Assembly: GCA_025456495.1 (NCBI GenBank)
Contig: JALOKO010000159.1
Span: 1-7,844 of the forward strand
Length of the DNA stretch: 7,844 nt
Source: Bryobacterales bacterium
Lineage (GTDB): Bacteria; Acidobacteriota; Terriglobia; Bryobacterales; Bryobacteraceae
Reading direction: 5' to 3'
In this document: piece by piece, positions 1 to 5,756 of the stretch
How positions within the stretch are numbered: the first letter of the stretch is position 1
How the letters are laid out: each line of letters opens with the position of its first letter
The notes under the pieces: model-generated
The model's input: only the letters and a program-made list of their open reading frames with translations
The model's database searches: none
Told to the model about the DNA's origin: nothing
Position numbers and translations under genes: made by a program

Positions 1-1
1 G

Positions 2-388
2 GAAGTCGAAAGCTTCTTCAAGATGGAGCCCCTCGTCAATCACGTGCTGTTGGTTGGCGATAAACTCCCCTTCGTCACTGCCCTGTTCACCATCAATCAA
101 CAGATCGCCGAAGCCATGCCCGGCATGGAGAGCTACAAGGGCAAGGACTACGCTGACATCGCCACCGCCCCCGCCGTCCACGCCGAAGTCCAGCGTGCCG
201 TCAATCGTCTAAACAAGGAACTGGCCGACTTTGAGAAGATCCGCCGTTTCGTAATCCTCGATCGCGACTTCACCGTCGAGGGCGGCGAACTTACCGCCAC
301 CATGAAGCTCCGCCGCGCCCGTGTGATTGACAAGTTCAAGGCTGAGGTCGACAAGCTGTACGAAGGCAAGGAGGAAGTGAAACTGTAG
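2..388 (+). CDS. Long-chain acyl-CoA synthetase (AMP-forming), C-terminal fragment
   Basis: This is the last 128 residues of an AMP-binding enzyme that activates fatty acids to acyl-CoA through an acyl-adenylate; the N-terminal part with the ATP-binding motifs lies outside the window. The reading frame is open from base 2, so the ATG at 23 is an internal methionine and not a start. Visible family features are the VLLVGDKLPFVTALF segment near residues 17-31, which resembles the lid-domain strand of FAA/FadD-like enzymes. The stretch FVILDRDFTVEGGELTATMK near residues 84-103 matches the C-terminal 'ELTPTxKxKR' signature, whose lysine is the likely adenylation lysine. The end (DKLYEGKEEVKL) is also typical. 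The gene ends tail to tail with the minus-strand membrane protein gene, 9 bases away, and I see no convincing terminator hairpin between them. The chain length of the substrate cannot be told from this fragment. Confidence 0.85.
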   Translation, partial: EVESFFKMEPLVNHVLLVGDKLPFVTALFTINQQIAEAMPGMESYKGKDYADIATAPAVHAEVQRAVNRLNKELADFEKIRRFVILDRDFTVEGGELTATMKLRRARVIDKFKAEVDKLYEGKEEVKL

Positions 389-397
389 CCGATCCGC

Positions 398-937
398 CTA
401 GCTGGGTCTTTGCCTTGAGGCGTACCGGAACAGCAGCCCCGCCGTGGCGAACAGTCCAACGAACAAGGCAAGCACCAACAGCGGGATACCCTCCGCCCCC
501 GGCACGGCGCCGGGAGAGAATCTGGGCAGGGTGATTCCCATCACTGCCAGCAGCGCCGCCATCACAAACATCGTCCGCGCCAGTCCGCGAGCGTCCAGCC
601 GCACCAGCCACGCTCCAACTGCGCCCACAACCAGCACGCCAAAGTACAACAGGTTGGCCGGGTTTTCTGATTCTGAGGTACGAACCATCGTTCCCCAACC
701 CATCGCGAACCCCGTTGCCAGCGCCAGCCCGACGCCCGTCTTATACGCCCAGGCGCCCATCTTGCGGGCGATCAGCGCGTAGGCCATACCCGTCCCGAAG
801 AACAAAACATAGGTGAGCGCGAATGCCTTCGGCGGCCAGTTCCATCCCTCCACCACGCGCGACGCCACCAACGGCGCCATCAGTAATCCCAGCGCCACCA
901 GCGCCACGCGCAACACGGTTCCGCCCAGTCCGTCCAT
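398..937 (-). CDS. Small six-span membrane protein of unknown function
   Basis: A 179-residue, strongly hydrophobic protein that I do not recognise by name. Six likely membrane segments can be read at about residues 7-29, 38-60, 63-85, 94-114, 119-138 and 151-173. The short loops carry basic residues (RKMGAWAYK, RLDARGLAR), and one polar loop reads RTSESENPAN near 86-95, which would face the other side. The NPANLLYFGV segment feels like part of a conserved bacterial family of uncharacterised integral membrane proteins, but that is memory and not a search. The open frame extends further upstream to 1195. I chose the ATG at 937 because an AAAGGA ribosome site (948-953) sits 10 bases before it and the hydrophobic protein begins there, while the upstream extension is proline- and arginine-rich. 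It lies 148 bases after the phosphorylase stop, so it may have its own promoter. No catalytic residues are apparent. Confidence 0.75.
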   Translation of the reverse strand: MDGLGGTVLRVALVALGLLMAPLVASRVVEGWNWPPKAFALTYVLFFGTGMAYALIARKMGAWAYKTGVGLALATGFAMGWGTMVRTSESENPANLLYFGVLVVGAVGAWLVRLDARGLARTMFVMAALLAVMGITLPRFSPGAVPGAEGIPLLVLALFVGLFATAGLLFRYASRQRPS

Positions 938-1085
938 GCGAATTGCGTCCTTTCTGCTGCGTGTCGCTGACGCCATGCACAAAGCATATCGGGTCAACAG
1001 CCCACTTGCGCGCCATCCTGCTACCGCGGGCCTCGGTTGGGGGATCGCGTGGCGGTCGGGCCGGTAGTGCTGGTATGGGCCAGCC

Positions 1086-1889
1086 TTAGGTTCCGTGGAT
1101 GCTGGTGAATCCACGGGTGGCGCGGGCGCAGGCCCGCAGGATAGCCAGGCCATCTTCCGTGGTGCCCGTGTCGAACTGCTCGCCGGTGTGATCAACGGCG
1201 TTGCTCACCATGGCCACCACCGCCACGTTGGCCCCTGTTGCTTGGCCGAAGGCGAAGAGCGAGGCGGCCTGCATTTCGACGGCCAACACCCCCTGGCTGG
1301 CCCAGGTTTGCAATTGCGTACGCGTCTCGCGGTACGGTGCGTCCGTCGTCCATACCTTGCCGCGCACCACGGGACGCCGGGTCCGGGTGAGTTCCTCGTA
1401 CAGCAGATCGGTGATGGCGGTGGGGCAGGCCACCTCCCGCCCAGGCGGCAGGTAGTGCAGCGATGTGCCCTCATCGCGAATGGCGGAAGTGGCTACTACC
1501 AGAGAGGGAAGCGCTAAGTCCGGGGACACCCTGCCCGCTGAGGTGAGTCCCAGTATCAGCGTGACTCCGGCCACCGCCAGTTGCTCGGCAATCAGCACGG
1601 AGTAGGGTCCGCCAATGGTGCGCGGAATGATGCCGCACGTCATTCCCTCCAACTCCAGTTGGAACATCGTGGTGTGGAAGCAGGGCCAGGCCGGATAGGG
1701 ATTGGCCACGCCCTGGGCGACCAGGCTGTCGGTGAGGTCGCCATCAAAATCCAGCACGCAGATGGCTGGTGGCAACGCATGCGGGAGATTCCGCGTGCGC
1801 CGGACATCCGCCATCAGACTGGCAGCGGTAAACACGGGCGCTTCGTCAATCGGGTGATGCAACAGGGGGCAATCGGCAGCTTCGGCCAT
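1086..1889 (-). CDS. Nucleoside phosphorylase (uridine/purine phosphorylase-like family)
   Basis: A 267-residue protein of the PNP/UDP phosphorylase superfamily, which cleaves the N-glycosidic bond of nucleosides with phosphate to give a free base and ribose-1-phosphate in the cytoplasm. Family features in order are VLDFDGDLTDSL (45-56), a probable phosphate-binding loop LTSAGR (115-120), AIRDEGTSLHY (136-146), WTTDAPYRET (180-189) and the ribose-site segment VEMQAASLFAFG (204-215). The length fits the family. In E. coli PNP and uridine phosphorylase the last motif is Glu-Met-Glu; here it is Glu-Met-Gln (205-207), so the residue that usually binds the ribose hydroxyls is changed. The start at 1889 has a modest AAAGAGA site 6 bases upstream (1896-1902). 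The gene follows the methyltransferase by 60 bases on the same strand, so they are probably co-transcribed. Base specificity is not predictable, and a non-phosphorolytic hydrolase or a signalling role cannot be excluded. Confidence 0.87.
   Translation of the reverse strand: MAEAADCPLLHHPIDEAPVFTAASLMADVRRTRNLPHALPPAICVLDFDGDLTDSLVAQGVANPYPAWPCFHTTMFQLELEGMTCGIIPRTIGGPYSVLIAEQLAVAGVTLILGLTSAGRVSPDLALPSLVVATSAIRDEGTSLHYLPPGREVACPTAITDLLYEELTRTRRPVVRGKVWTTDAPYRETRTQLQTWASQGVLAVEMQAASLFAFGQATGANVAVVAMVSNAVDHTGEQFDTGTTEDGLAILRACARATRGFTSIHGT
1093..1116 (-). repeat. 8-bp perfect inverted repeat at the 3' end of the phosphorylase gene
   Basis: CCGTGGAT at 1093-1100 and its exact complement ATCCACGG at 1109-1116 are separated by 8 bases. 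In the minus-strand mRNA this forms a GC-rich stem-loop over codons 258-266 of the phosphorylase, just before its stop codon. No run of U follows it, so it is not a classical intrinsic terminator. It could act as an mRNA 3' stabiliser or weak attenuator before the membrane protein gene, or be chance in coding sequence. Confidence 0.35.
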
Positions 1890-1949
1890 GGGTAGTCTCT
1901 TTGGGTGAGCCTCTCGCGTTCAGTTCAGGTGAGGATGCGGGCGCGCCGC

Positions 1950-2582
1950 TTACTGTGCGGGCAACTGCAGCCGACAGTAGCAGTAGAGGAACTGTTGTGT
2001 TGTTCCAAACGGGGTGTGGTGGTTCTCCACCGCGCTCTCCACCAACTGGAAGCGCGCGCCGAATTCCGCATGCAGCGCATCAGCGCTATAGCGGACGATC
2101 TCCAGCCCGCTGCAGCGCGTGGGGCCTTCCGGGCCAAAGGTGCTCAGGATGACATGGCCGCCGGGTCGTACGGTAGACGCGACATTGCGGATGTAGGCCG
2201 CGCGCTGCTCCGGTCGGGTGAGGAAGTGAAACACCGCACGGTCGTGCCAGATGTCAACGGAGTGCGCCGGCAGGCTGGCCTCAGTGATGTCGGCGTGTAT
2301 CCACTGCACGGCCGTGGCGCGCTCGCCCATCCGTTGCCGGGCAATGTTCAAGGCCGCAGCGGAAATATCCAGCACATGCACGTTGCGGTAGCCGCGCGCC
2401 AGCAGGTCATCGACAAGAGTGCTCGCCCCAGCGCCGGCGTCCAGCACGGAGAGGCTGCGGTCTCCTTGGGCGGCTTGCTCAATGAGCGACAGCGAGGTTT
2501 CCAGGTGCGGACGAAACCAACTCACCTGGTCAGGGGCCTTCGCGGTATAGATGTGCTCCCAATGATCCTGCATATCTGTCAT
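1950..2582 (-). CDS. Class I SAM-dependent methyltransferase
   Basis: A 210-residue protein with a Rossmann-like methyltransferase fold. It begins DHWEHIYTAKAPDQVSWFRP (residues 6-25), a lead-in I associate with a broad group of uncharacterised small methyltransferases. Then come the SAM-binding motif I VLDAGAGAST (46-55), the acidic end of strand 2 at Asp72 (VLDIS), an Asp98 that could contact the adenine, and DIWHDRAVFHFL (110-121) as motif IV. VRPGGHVILSTF follows as the post-motif strand. There are no membrane segments or extra domains, and nothing shows the methyl acceptor. Start choice is uncertain. The frame is open to a GTG at 2615, which would add 11 residues. I prefer the ATG at 2582 because the homology-like region starts right after it, but neither start has a good ribosome site, and a 9-bp stem ends exactly before this ATG. 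It sits between the ribbon-helix-helix gene and the phosphorylase on the same strand. Confidence 0.85.
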   Translation of the reverse strand: MTDMQDHWEHIYTAKAPDQVSWFRPHLETSLSLIEQAAQGDRSLSVLDAGAGASTLVDDLLARGYRNVHVLDISAAALNIARQRMGERATAVQWIHADITEASLPAHSVDIWHDRAVFHFLTRPEQRAAYIRNVASTVRPGGHVILSTFGPEGPTRCSGLEIVRYSADALHAEFGARFQLVESAVENHHTPFGTTQQFLYCYCRLQLPAQ

Positions 2583-2628
2583 TGTCGCCGGAATGCGCAA
2601 TCCATGCACCAACACGTCACCGGCGACA
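2583..2628 (-). repeat. 9-bp perfect inverted repeat abutting the methyltransferase ATG
   Basis: TGTCGCCGG at 2583-2591 is the exact complement of CCGGCGACA at 2620-2628, with a 28-base loop. In the minus-strand mRNA the downstream arm ends on the base directly before the ATG at 2582, and the alternative GTG start (2613-2615) falls in the loop. It covers the place where a ribosome site should be, so it could limit initiation at the ATG. A protein-binding site or chance are alternatives. Confidence 0.4.
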
Positions 2629-2659
2629 CGATGAGGGGGCCTCGGTCCGGCCTCGCCGC

Positions 2660-2860
2660 TTACTCCTCCGGGCCGGATGAGGAGTGTTGTTCCGCCGCCG
2701 GGTCAGGGCGGGCTGGCCGCAAGCGTTTCCGCTCTGTCAGTGCGCGGCGCAACAGAAACTCAATCTGTCCGTTCACGCTACGCAATTCGTCGTCCGCCCA
2801 CCGCTTCAGGGCGTCGTGGACCTCCTCATCGATTCGCAGCAAAAAGCTCTTCTTGGGCAT
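2660..2860 (-). CDS. Short ribbon-helix-helix DNA-binding protein (Arc/HicB-antitoxin-like)
   Basis: A 66-residue protein. Residues 3-11 (KKSFLLRID) form the predicted DNA-contacting beta strand. Residues 12-26 form the first helix (EEVHDALKRWADDEL). RSVNGQIEFLLRRALTER (27-44) holds the turn and second helix typical of the MetJ/Arc fold, which works as a dimer. The tail from about 48 is rich in Pro, Glu and Ser and is probably disordered. The ATG at 2860 is preceded by AGGAG at 2865-2869. A longer in-frame start at 2902 would add 14 residues unlike the family. It follows the SPFH gene by 103 bases on the same strand, an arrangement I recall from other genomes where such proteins are labelled HicB-family antitoxins. 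No HicA-like toxin gene is present next to it, so 'antitoxin' is probably only a family label. Possible roles are repression of its own operon or of other targets. Confidence 0.82.
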   Translation of the reverse strand: MPKKSFLLRIDEEVHDALKRWADDELRSVNGQIEFLLRRALTERKRLRPARPDPAAEQHSSSGPEE

Positions 2861-2963
2861 CAAACTCCTGGAAGTGGGGCGGGCGGCATGGCCCAACCCC
2901 ACGGTGATTGCGATCTGGCGGATGCGCGTTTCCCCGCAAGCGCCGGATTCCGGGTACCCCGGC

Positions 2964-3863
2964 CTAGTGATGCATGGTGCCCGCGTTTACCACCGGCGTG
3001 GTGTTGCGCTCACTGCACAGCACCACCAGCAAGTTGCTCACCATGGACGCCTTCTGGGATGCATCCAGGTCCACGATGCTCTTCTGCGAGAGTTCCGCAA
3101 GAGCCATCTCCACCATGCCCACCGCGCCTTCCACAATCTTTTGTCGCGCCGCTACCACCGCCGATGCCTGCTGCCGTTGCAGCATGGCGGCGGCGATTTC
3201 CTGCGCATAGGCAAGGTGGCTGATCTTGGCTTCGATGATCCTCACACCGGCCACGTTCAACCGCTCCTGCACCTCCTTCTGCAGGTGCTCAGCGATTTCA
3301 TGGATGTTGCCGCGCAGGGACATCTGCCCTTCTTCGTGCGCGTCGTAGGGGTAGTTGGTGGCCATGTTCCGGACGGCGGCTTCGCTTTGCACGTGAACGT
3401 AGTTGACGTACTCGTCCACCTCAAAACTGGCCTCCGCGGTATCCACCACCTGCCAGACGATGACGGCGGCAATCTCAATGGGGTTCCCATCCAGGTCGTT
3501 CACCTTGATGTGCTCAGTTTGAAAGTTGCGCACGCGCAAGCTGATGGCTTGCTTGCTGTAGAAGGGGTTTGTCCAGCGTAAGCCGGTTTCCCGGGACGTG
3601 CCGATGTACCGGCCGAACAGTTGCAGCACCACTCCTTTGTTCGGGTCCACCTTGAACAGTCCGCCGAAGAAAATCAGAATGCCAAACAGGATCAACACCA
3701 AGGCGATGATGAGCCCCACCCGTTCTGACTTCGGCAACTCGGCTGCCGCTACTGGCACAAACGTGTACAGGTTCAGCGCCCCGGCCAGTAGGCCCAGCAA
3801 CAACATGGGAATACCGGGAAGCGTGGCAGCGGGCAGTTCGCGCATGGCTGGTTTGACGTCCAT
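2964..3863 (-). CDS. SPFH/band 7 (stomatin/prohibitin-like) membrane protein
   Basis: A 299-residue membrane-anchored scaffold protein. Two hydrophobic spans lie at about 17-40 and 49-70. The SPFH domain starts at KVDPNKGVVLQLFGRYIGT (71-89) and continues with GLRWTNPF, IKVNDLDGNPIEIAAVIVWQ and YVNYVHVQSEAAVRNMATNYPYD. After it comes an Ala/Gln-rich helical region (AQEIAAAMLQRQQASAVVAARQKIVEGAVGMVE) that probably forms coiled coils and oligomers. The C-terminal part includes SIVDLDASQKASMVSNLLVVLCSE, which I associate with a subfamily found beside a short Arc-like gene. SPFH proteins form ring-like or cage-like assemblies that organise membrane microdomains and often hold proteases or other partners; the partner here is unknown and no NfeD-like gene is adjacent. 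The ATG at 3863 has a strong AAGGAG site 6 bases upstream (3870-3875). It is first in the minus-strand cluster and shares a control region with the divergent aroC. Confidence 0.93.
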   Translation of the reverse strand: MDVKPAMRELPAATLPGIPMLLLGLLAGALNLYTFVPVAAAELPKSERVGLIIALVLILFGILIFFGGLFKVDPNKGVVLQLFGRYIGTSRETGLRWTNPFYSKQAISLRVRNFQTEHIKVNDLDGNPIEIAAVIVWQVVDTAEASFEVDEYVNYVHVQSEAAVRNMATNYPYDAHEEGQMSLRGNIHEIAEHLQKEVQERLNVAGVRIIEAKISHLAYAQEIAAAMLQRQQASAVVAARQKIVEGAVGMVEMALAELSQKSIVDLDASQKASMVSNLLVVLCSERNTTPVVNAGTMHH

Positions 3864-3891
3864 GGAAGTCTCCTTCAGAAGTTGGGAACGT

Positions 3892-3921
3892 ATCTATCAC
3901 GATGATATCACTTTGATGTCA
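3892..3921. promoter_or_regulatory. Three 11-bp-spaced TATCA-type repeats in the divergent control region
   Basis: Three related 8-mers lie exactly 11 bp apart: ATCTATCA (3892-3899), TGATATCA (3903-3910, a perfect palindrome) and TGATGTCA (3914-3921). One helical turn between units would put them on the same face of the DNA, as in operators for cooperatively bound dimers. The ribbon-helix-helix protein encoded nearby is an obvious candidate binder, but this is inference. The first unit matches the second at only the last five positions. The stretch is AT-rich compared with its surroundings. Confidence 0.35.
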
Positions 3922-3929
3922 TAACGCAA
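3902..3929 (-). promoter_or_regulatory. Candidate sigma-70-type promoter for the SPFH gene
   Basis: On the minus strand, TATCAT (complement of 3902-3907, five of six matches to TATAAT) follows TTGCGT (complement of 3924-3929, three of six matches to TTGACA) after 16 bases. Transcription would start near 3895, giving a leader of about 30 bases with the AAGGAG site. The -35 match is weak. The -10 overlaps the 11-bp-spaced repeats, so a repressor there could block it. Confidence 0.3.
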
Positions 3930-3938
3930 GTGAAAAAA

Positions 3939-3983
3939 CGGCTGCAGCCGAATCCAGGGGCCGCGCGCGAGATGCGCGGATTC
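3939..3983 (+). promoter_or_regulatory. Palindrome and stem-loop in the aroC leader
   Basis: CGGCTGCAGCCG at 3939-3950 is a perfect 12-bp palindrome. Directly after it, GAATCC (3950-3955) can pair with GGATTC (3978-3983), with GCGC/GCGC pairs inside and a bulge on the 5' side. Alternatively CCGCGC (3961-3966) pairs with GCGCGG (3974-3979) around a 7-base loop. They lie 43 bases or more upstream of the aroC ATG. No U-run follows, so this is not a standard terminator; it may be an operator, an mRNA structure or chance. Confidence 0.3.
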
Positions 3984-4025
3984 TTCGGTATCCTGGAAGT
4001 TAGCAGGAAATCCCCTCGCGACAGT

Positions 4026-5198
4026 ATGCTTCGATACGAAACGGCTGGTGAGTCGCACGGCGAATGCCTCGTGGCGACGCTCACCGGTTTGCCCTCCGGG
4101 GTTCCCATGGACATGGCGCGGATCAACCGCGAGTTGTGGCGGCGGCAGCAGGGCTTCGGCCGTGGCGGCCGCATGAAGATTGAGACTGACCAGGCGCATT
4201 TCGTGGCGGGCGTACGGCACTCGCGGACGATTGGGTCGCCCATTGCGCTGCTGCTGGCCAACAAGGACTGGAAGAACTGGACGGACGTGCTTCCGGTGGA
4301 GGATTATGAGGGCAGCGAAGAGAAGAAAAAGCCGCTGACACGTCCGCGTCCCGGACATGCTGATCTGGCGGGCGCCATCAAGTACAACCAGACCGATGCG
4401 CGTTATGTCCTGGAGCGGGCCAGCGCCCGCGAGACCACGGCGCGGGTAGCGATAGGGGCCATTTGCAAGGAGTTCCTTAGGAACTTCGGCATCCAGGTGC
4501 TCAGCCATGTGGTGGCCGTTGGACCCGAGAAGCTTGAGCGCACCGCCCTCTGGGAGGAATTGGAAGCGCTTAGCCGGAAGGACGAGGTGCTGTTGAACTG
4601 CGTGGACGCCGAAACGGAGCAGCGCTTCAAGGCGGTGGTGGACAAGGCATTCCGCACCGGCGACACGGTGGGTGGCGTGTTTGAGGTGGTGGCGCACGGG
4701 CTGCCGGTGGGCCTGGGCTCGCATATCGCATGGGACACCCGCCTGGATGGACGTCTGGCGCAGGCCATCGTCAGCATGCAGGCGGTGAAGGGCGTGGAGA
4801 TTGGCTTCGCGGCGGATGGCGCGGCCAACTTCGGCTCCAAAGTGCAGGACACCATCGGCTACGACAAGGAAGAGCGCATGTTCACGCGCGGCGCCAACCG
4901 TGCCGGGGGCCTGGAAGGTGGCATGACCAACGGGCAGGATCTGATGGTGCGCGGGCTGCTGAAGCCCATTTCCACCCTACGCCGCCCGTTGGAAAGCGTG
5001 GACTTGCCCACCCGAGAAAGTGCGTCCGCCGCCTATGAGCGCAGCGACGTTTGTGTGGTGCCGGCCGCGGGTGTTATTGGCGAGGCGATGGTTTCCTTCG
5101 TCCTTGCCCAGGCCATGTTGGAAAAATTTGGCGGGGATTCGCTGGGCGAGACCCTGCGCAACTTTGAGGGCTACCAGAAGCAGGTGCGGGAATACTGA
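4026..5198 (+). CDS. aroC: Chorismate synthase
   Basis: A 390-residue enzyme of the last shikimate-pathway step. It removes phosphate from 5-enolpyruvylshikimate-3-phosphate by a trans-1,4 elimination that needs reduced FMN, giving chorismate in the cytoplasm. Visible signatures are AGESHG (7-12) with His11, RRQQGFGRGGRMKIE, RPGHADLAG with the second conserved His111, ERASARETTARV (130-141) for FMN and phosphate contacts, and GGMTNGQ (298-304) followed by KPISTLRRPL. Length is normal for the longer bacterial type. The frame is open back to a GTG at 3930, but family members start MLR-Y/F-xTAGESHG, so I chose the ATG at 4026. It has only a weak, distant AGGAAA (4005-4010) as ribosome site. It is first in a plus-strand cluster and its TGA overlaps the def ATG by one base. 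No reductase domain is fused, so reduced FMN must come from elsewhere. Confidence 0.97.
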   Translation: MLRYETAGESHGECLVATLTGLPSGVPMDMARINRELWRRQQGFGRGGRMKIETDQAHFVAGVRHSRTIGSPIALLLANKDWKNWTDVLPVEDYEGSEEKKKPLTRPRPGHADLAGAIKYNQTDARYVLERASARETTARVAIGAICKEFLRNFGIQVLSHVVAVGPEKLERTALWEELEALSRKDEVLLNCVDAETEQRFKAVVDKAFRTGDTVGGVFEVVAHGLPVGLGSHIAWDTRLDGRLAQAIVSMQAVKGVEIGFAADGAANFGSKVQDTIGYDKEERMFTRGANRAGGLEGGMTNGQDLMVRGLLKPISTLRRPLESVDLPTRESASAAYERSDVCVVPAAGVIGEAMVSFVLAQAMLEKFGGDSLGETLRNFEGYQKQVREY

Positions 5199-5713
5199 TG
5201 GTGTACAAGGTTGTGAAATACGGTGATCCGGTGCTGGAGACTCCCGCCGCGCCGGTGGAGAATTTCGGTACGGAAGAACTGCGGCAACTGGTGGAGGACA
5301 TGTTCGAAACCATGTATGCCAGCCGTGGCATCGGCTTGGCGGCCCCGCAGATTGGCATCAGCAAGCGTTTGGCCGTGGTGGACACCAGCGCCGGTGAAGA
5401 CACGGAGATGCGCCGGGTGCTCATCAATCCTGAAATCACCTTCCGGGAAGGGAAGGAAGTGGACGAAGAGGGCTGCCTGAGTATCCCGGGCTTCCGCGAA
5501 AACGTCACCCGCGCCAAGGCGATTGTCGTGAAGGGCCAGGATGTTTTCGGCAACCCGGTGGAGATCCCTGCCGAAGACCTGATGGCGCGCGCCTTTCAGC
5601 ATGAGATCGACCATCTGGACGGGGTGCTTTTCCTCAGGCACTTAAGTCCACTGAAGCGGGACGTGATTCGTCGCAAGATCCGTAAGTTGCAGCAGGCTGG
5701 GGAATGGGAATAA
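5198..5713 (+). CDS. def: Peptide deformylase
   Basis: A 171-residue metalloenzyme that removes the N-formyl group from the starting methionine of new proteins as they leave the ribosome. All three family motifs are intact: GIGLAAPQ (44-51), EGCLS (91-95) and QHEIDH (134-139). Metal ligands are Cys93, His135 and His139, with Glu136 as the catalytic residue. The KRDVIRRKIRKLQ tail (153-165) is a basic helix of the kind that binds the ribosome in E. coli. The intact motifs suggest an active enzyme and not one of the degenerate paralogues. The ATG shares its A with the aroC TGA, which favours translational coupling, and there is no strong ribosome site of its own. fmt, which adds the formyl group that this enzyme removes, follows after 43 bases. 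Confidence 0.97.
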   Translation: MVYKVVKYGDPVLETPAAPVENFGTEELRQLVEDMFETMYASRGIGLAAPQIGISKRLAVVDTSAGEDTEMRRVLINPEITFREGKEVDEEGCLSIPGFRENVTRAKAIVVKGQDVFGNPVEIPAEDLMARAFQHEIDHLDGVLFLRHLSPLKRDVIRRKIRKLQQAGEWE

Positions 5714-5756
5714 AGGGCGGCGCGACCGCGTGGGTGGCCGCTGCGGATAGGCGCCA

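Noticed and set aside
389..397. A bidirectional terminator between the convergent acyl-CoA synthetase and membrane protein genes.
   Set aside because: The gap is only 9 bases and no stable stem with T-runs can be built around it.
938..1085. A promoter for the membrane protein gene (TTGACC on the minus strand at 992-997).
   Set aside because: No -10-like hexamer lies at a proper distance; the TATGCT nearby is only 3 bases away. I see nothing else supportable in this 148-base gap.
938..1195. N-terminal extension of the small membrane protein to a start at 1195.
   Set aside because: The added 86 residues are Pro/Arg-rich and overlap the 3' end of the phosphorylase. A good ribosome site and the hydrophobic region support the ATG at 937.
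2660..2860. A HicAB or other toxin-antitoxin module.
   Set aside because: Only the antitoxin-like RHH protein is present. Its neighbours are an SPFH protein and a methyltransferase, and no small toxin-like frame with a ribosome site is seen on either side.
2861..2963. A terminator between the SPFH and RHH genes around GGGTACCC near 2952-2959.
   Set aside because: The palindrome is short with no loop and is not followed by a T-run in either direction.
1905..3581. A 558-codon plus-strand open frame antisense to the methyltransferase, RHH and SPFH genes.
   Set aside because: The product is rich in Arg, His and Gly with no recognisable domain and spans three well-supported genes and their gaps on the other strand. 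Long antisense frames are expected in GC-rich DNA.
3897..4724. A 275-codon minus-strand open frame opposite aroC.
   Set aside because: It overlaps clear aroC motifs on the plus strand, resembles no family I know and has a composition typical of a shadow frame.
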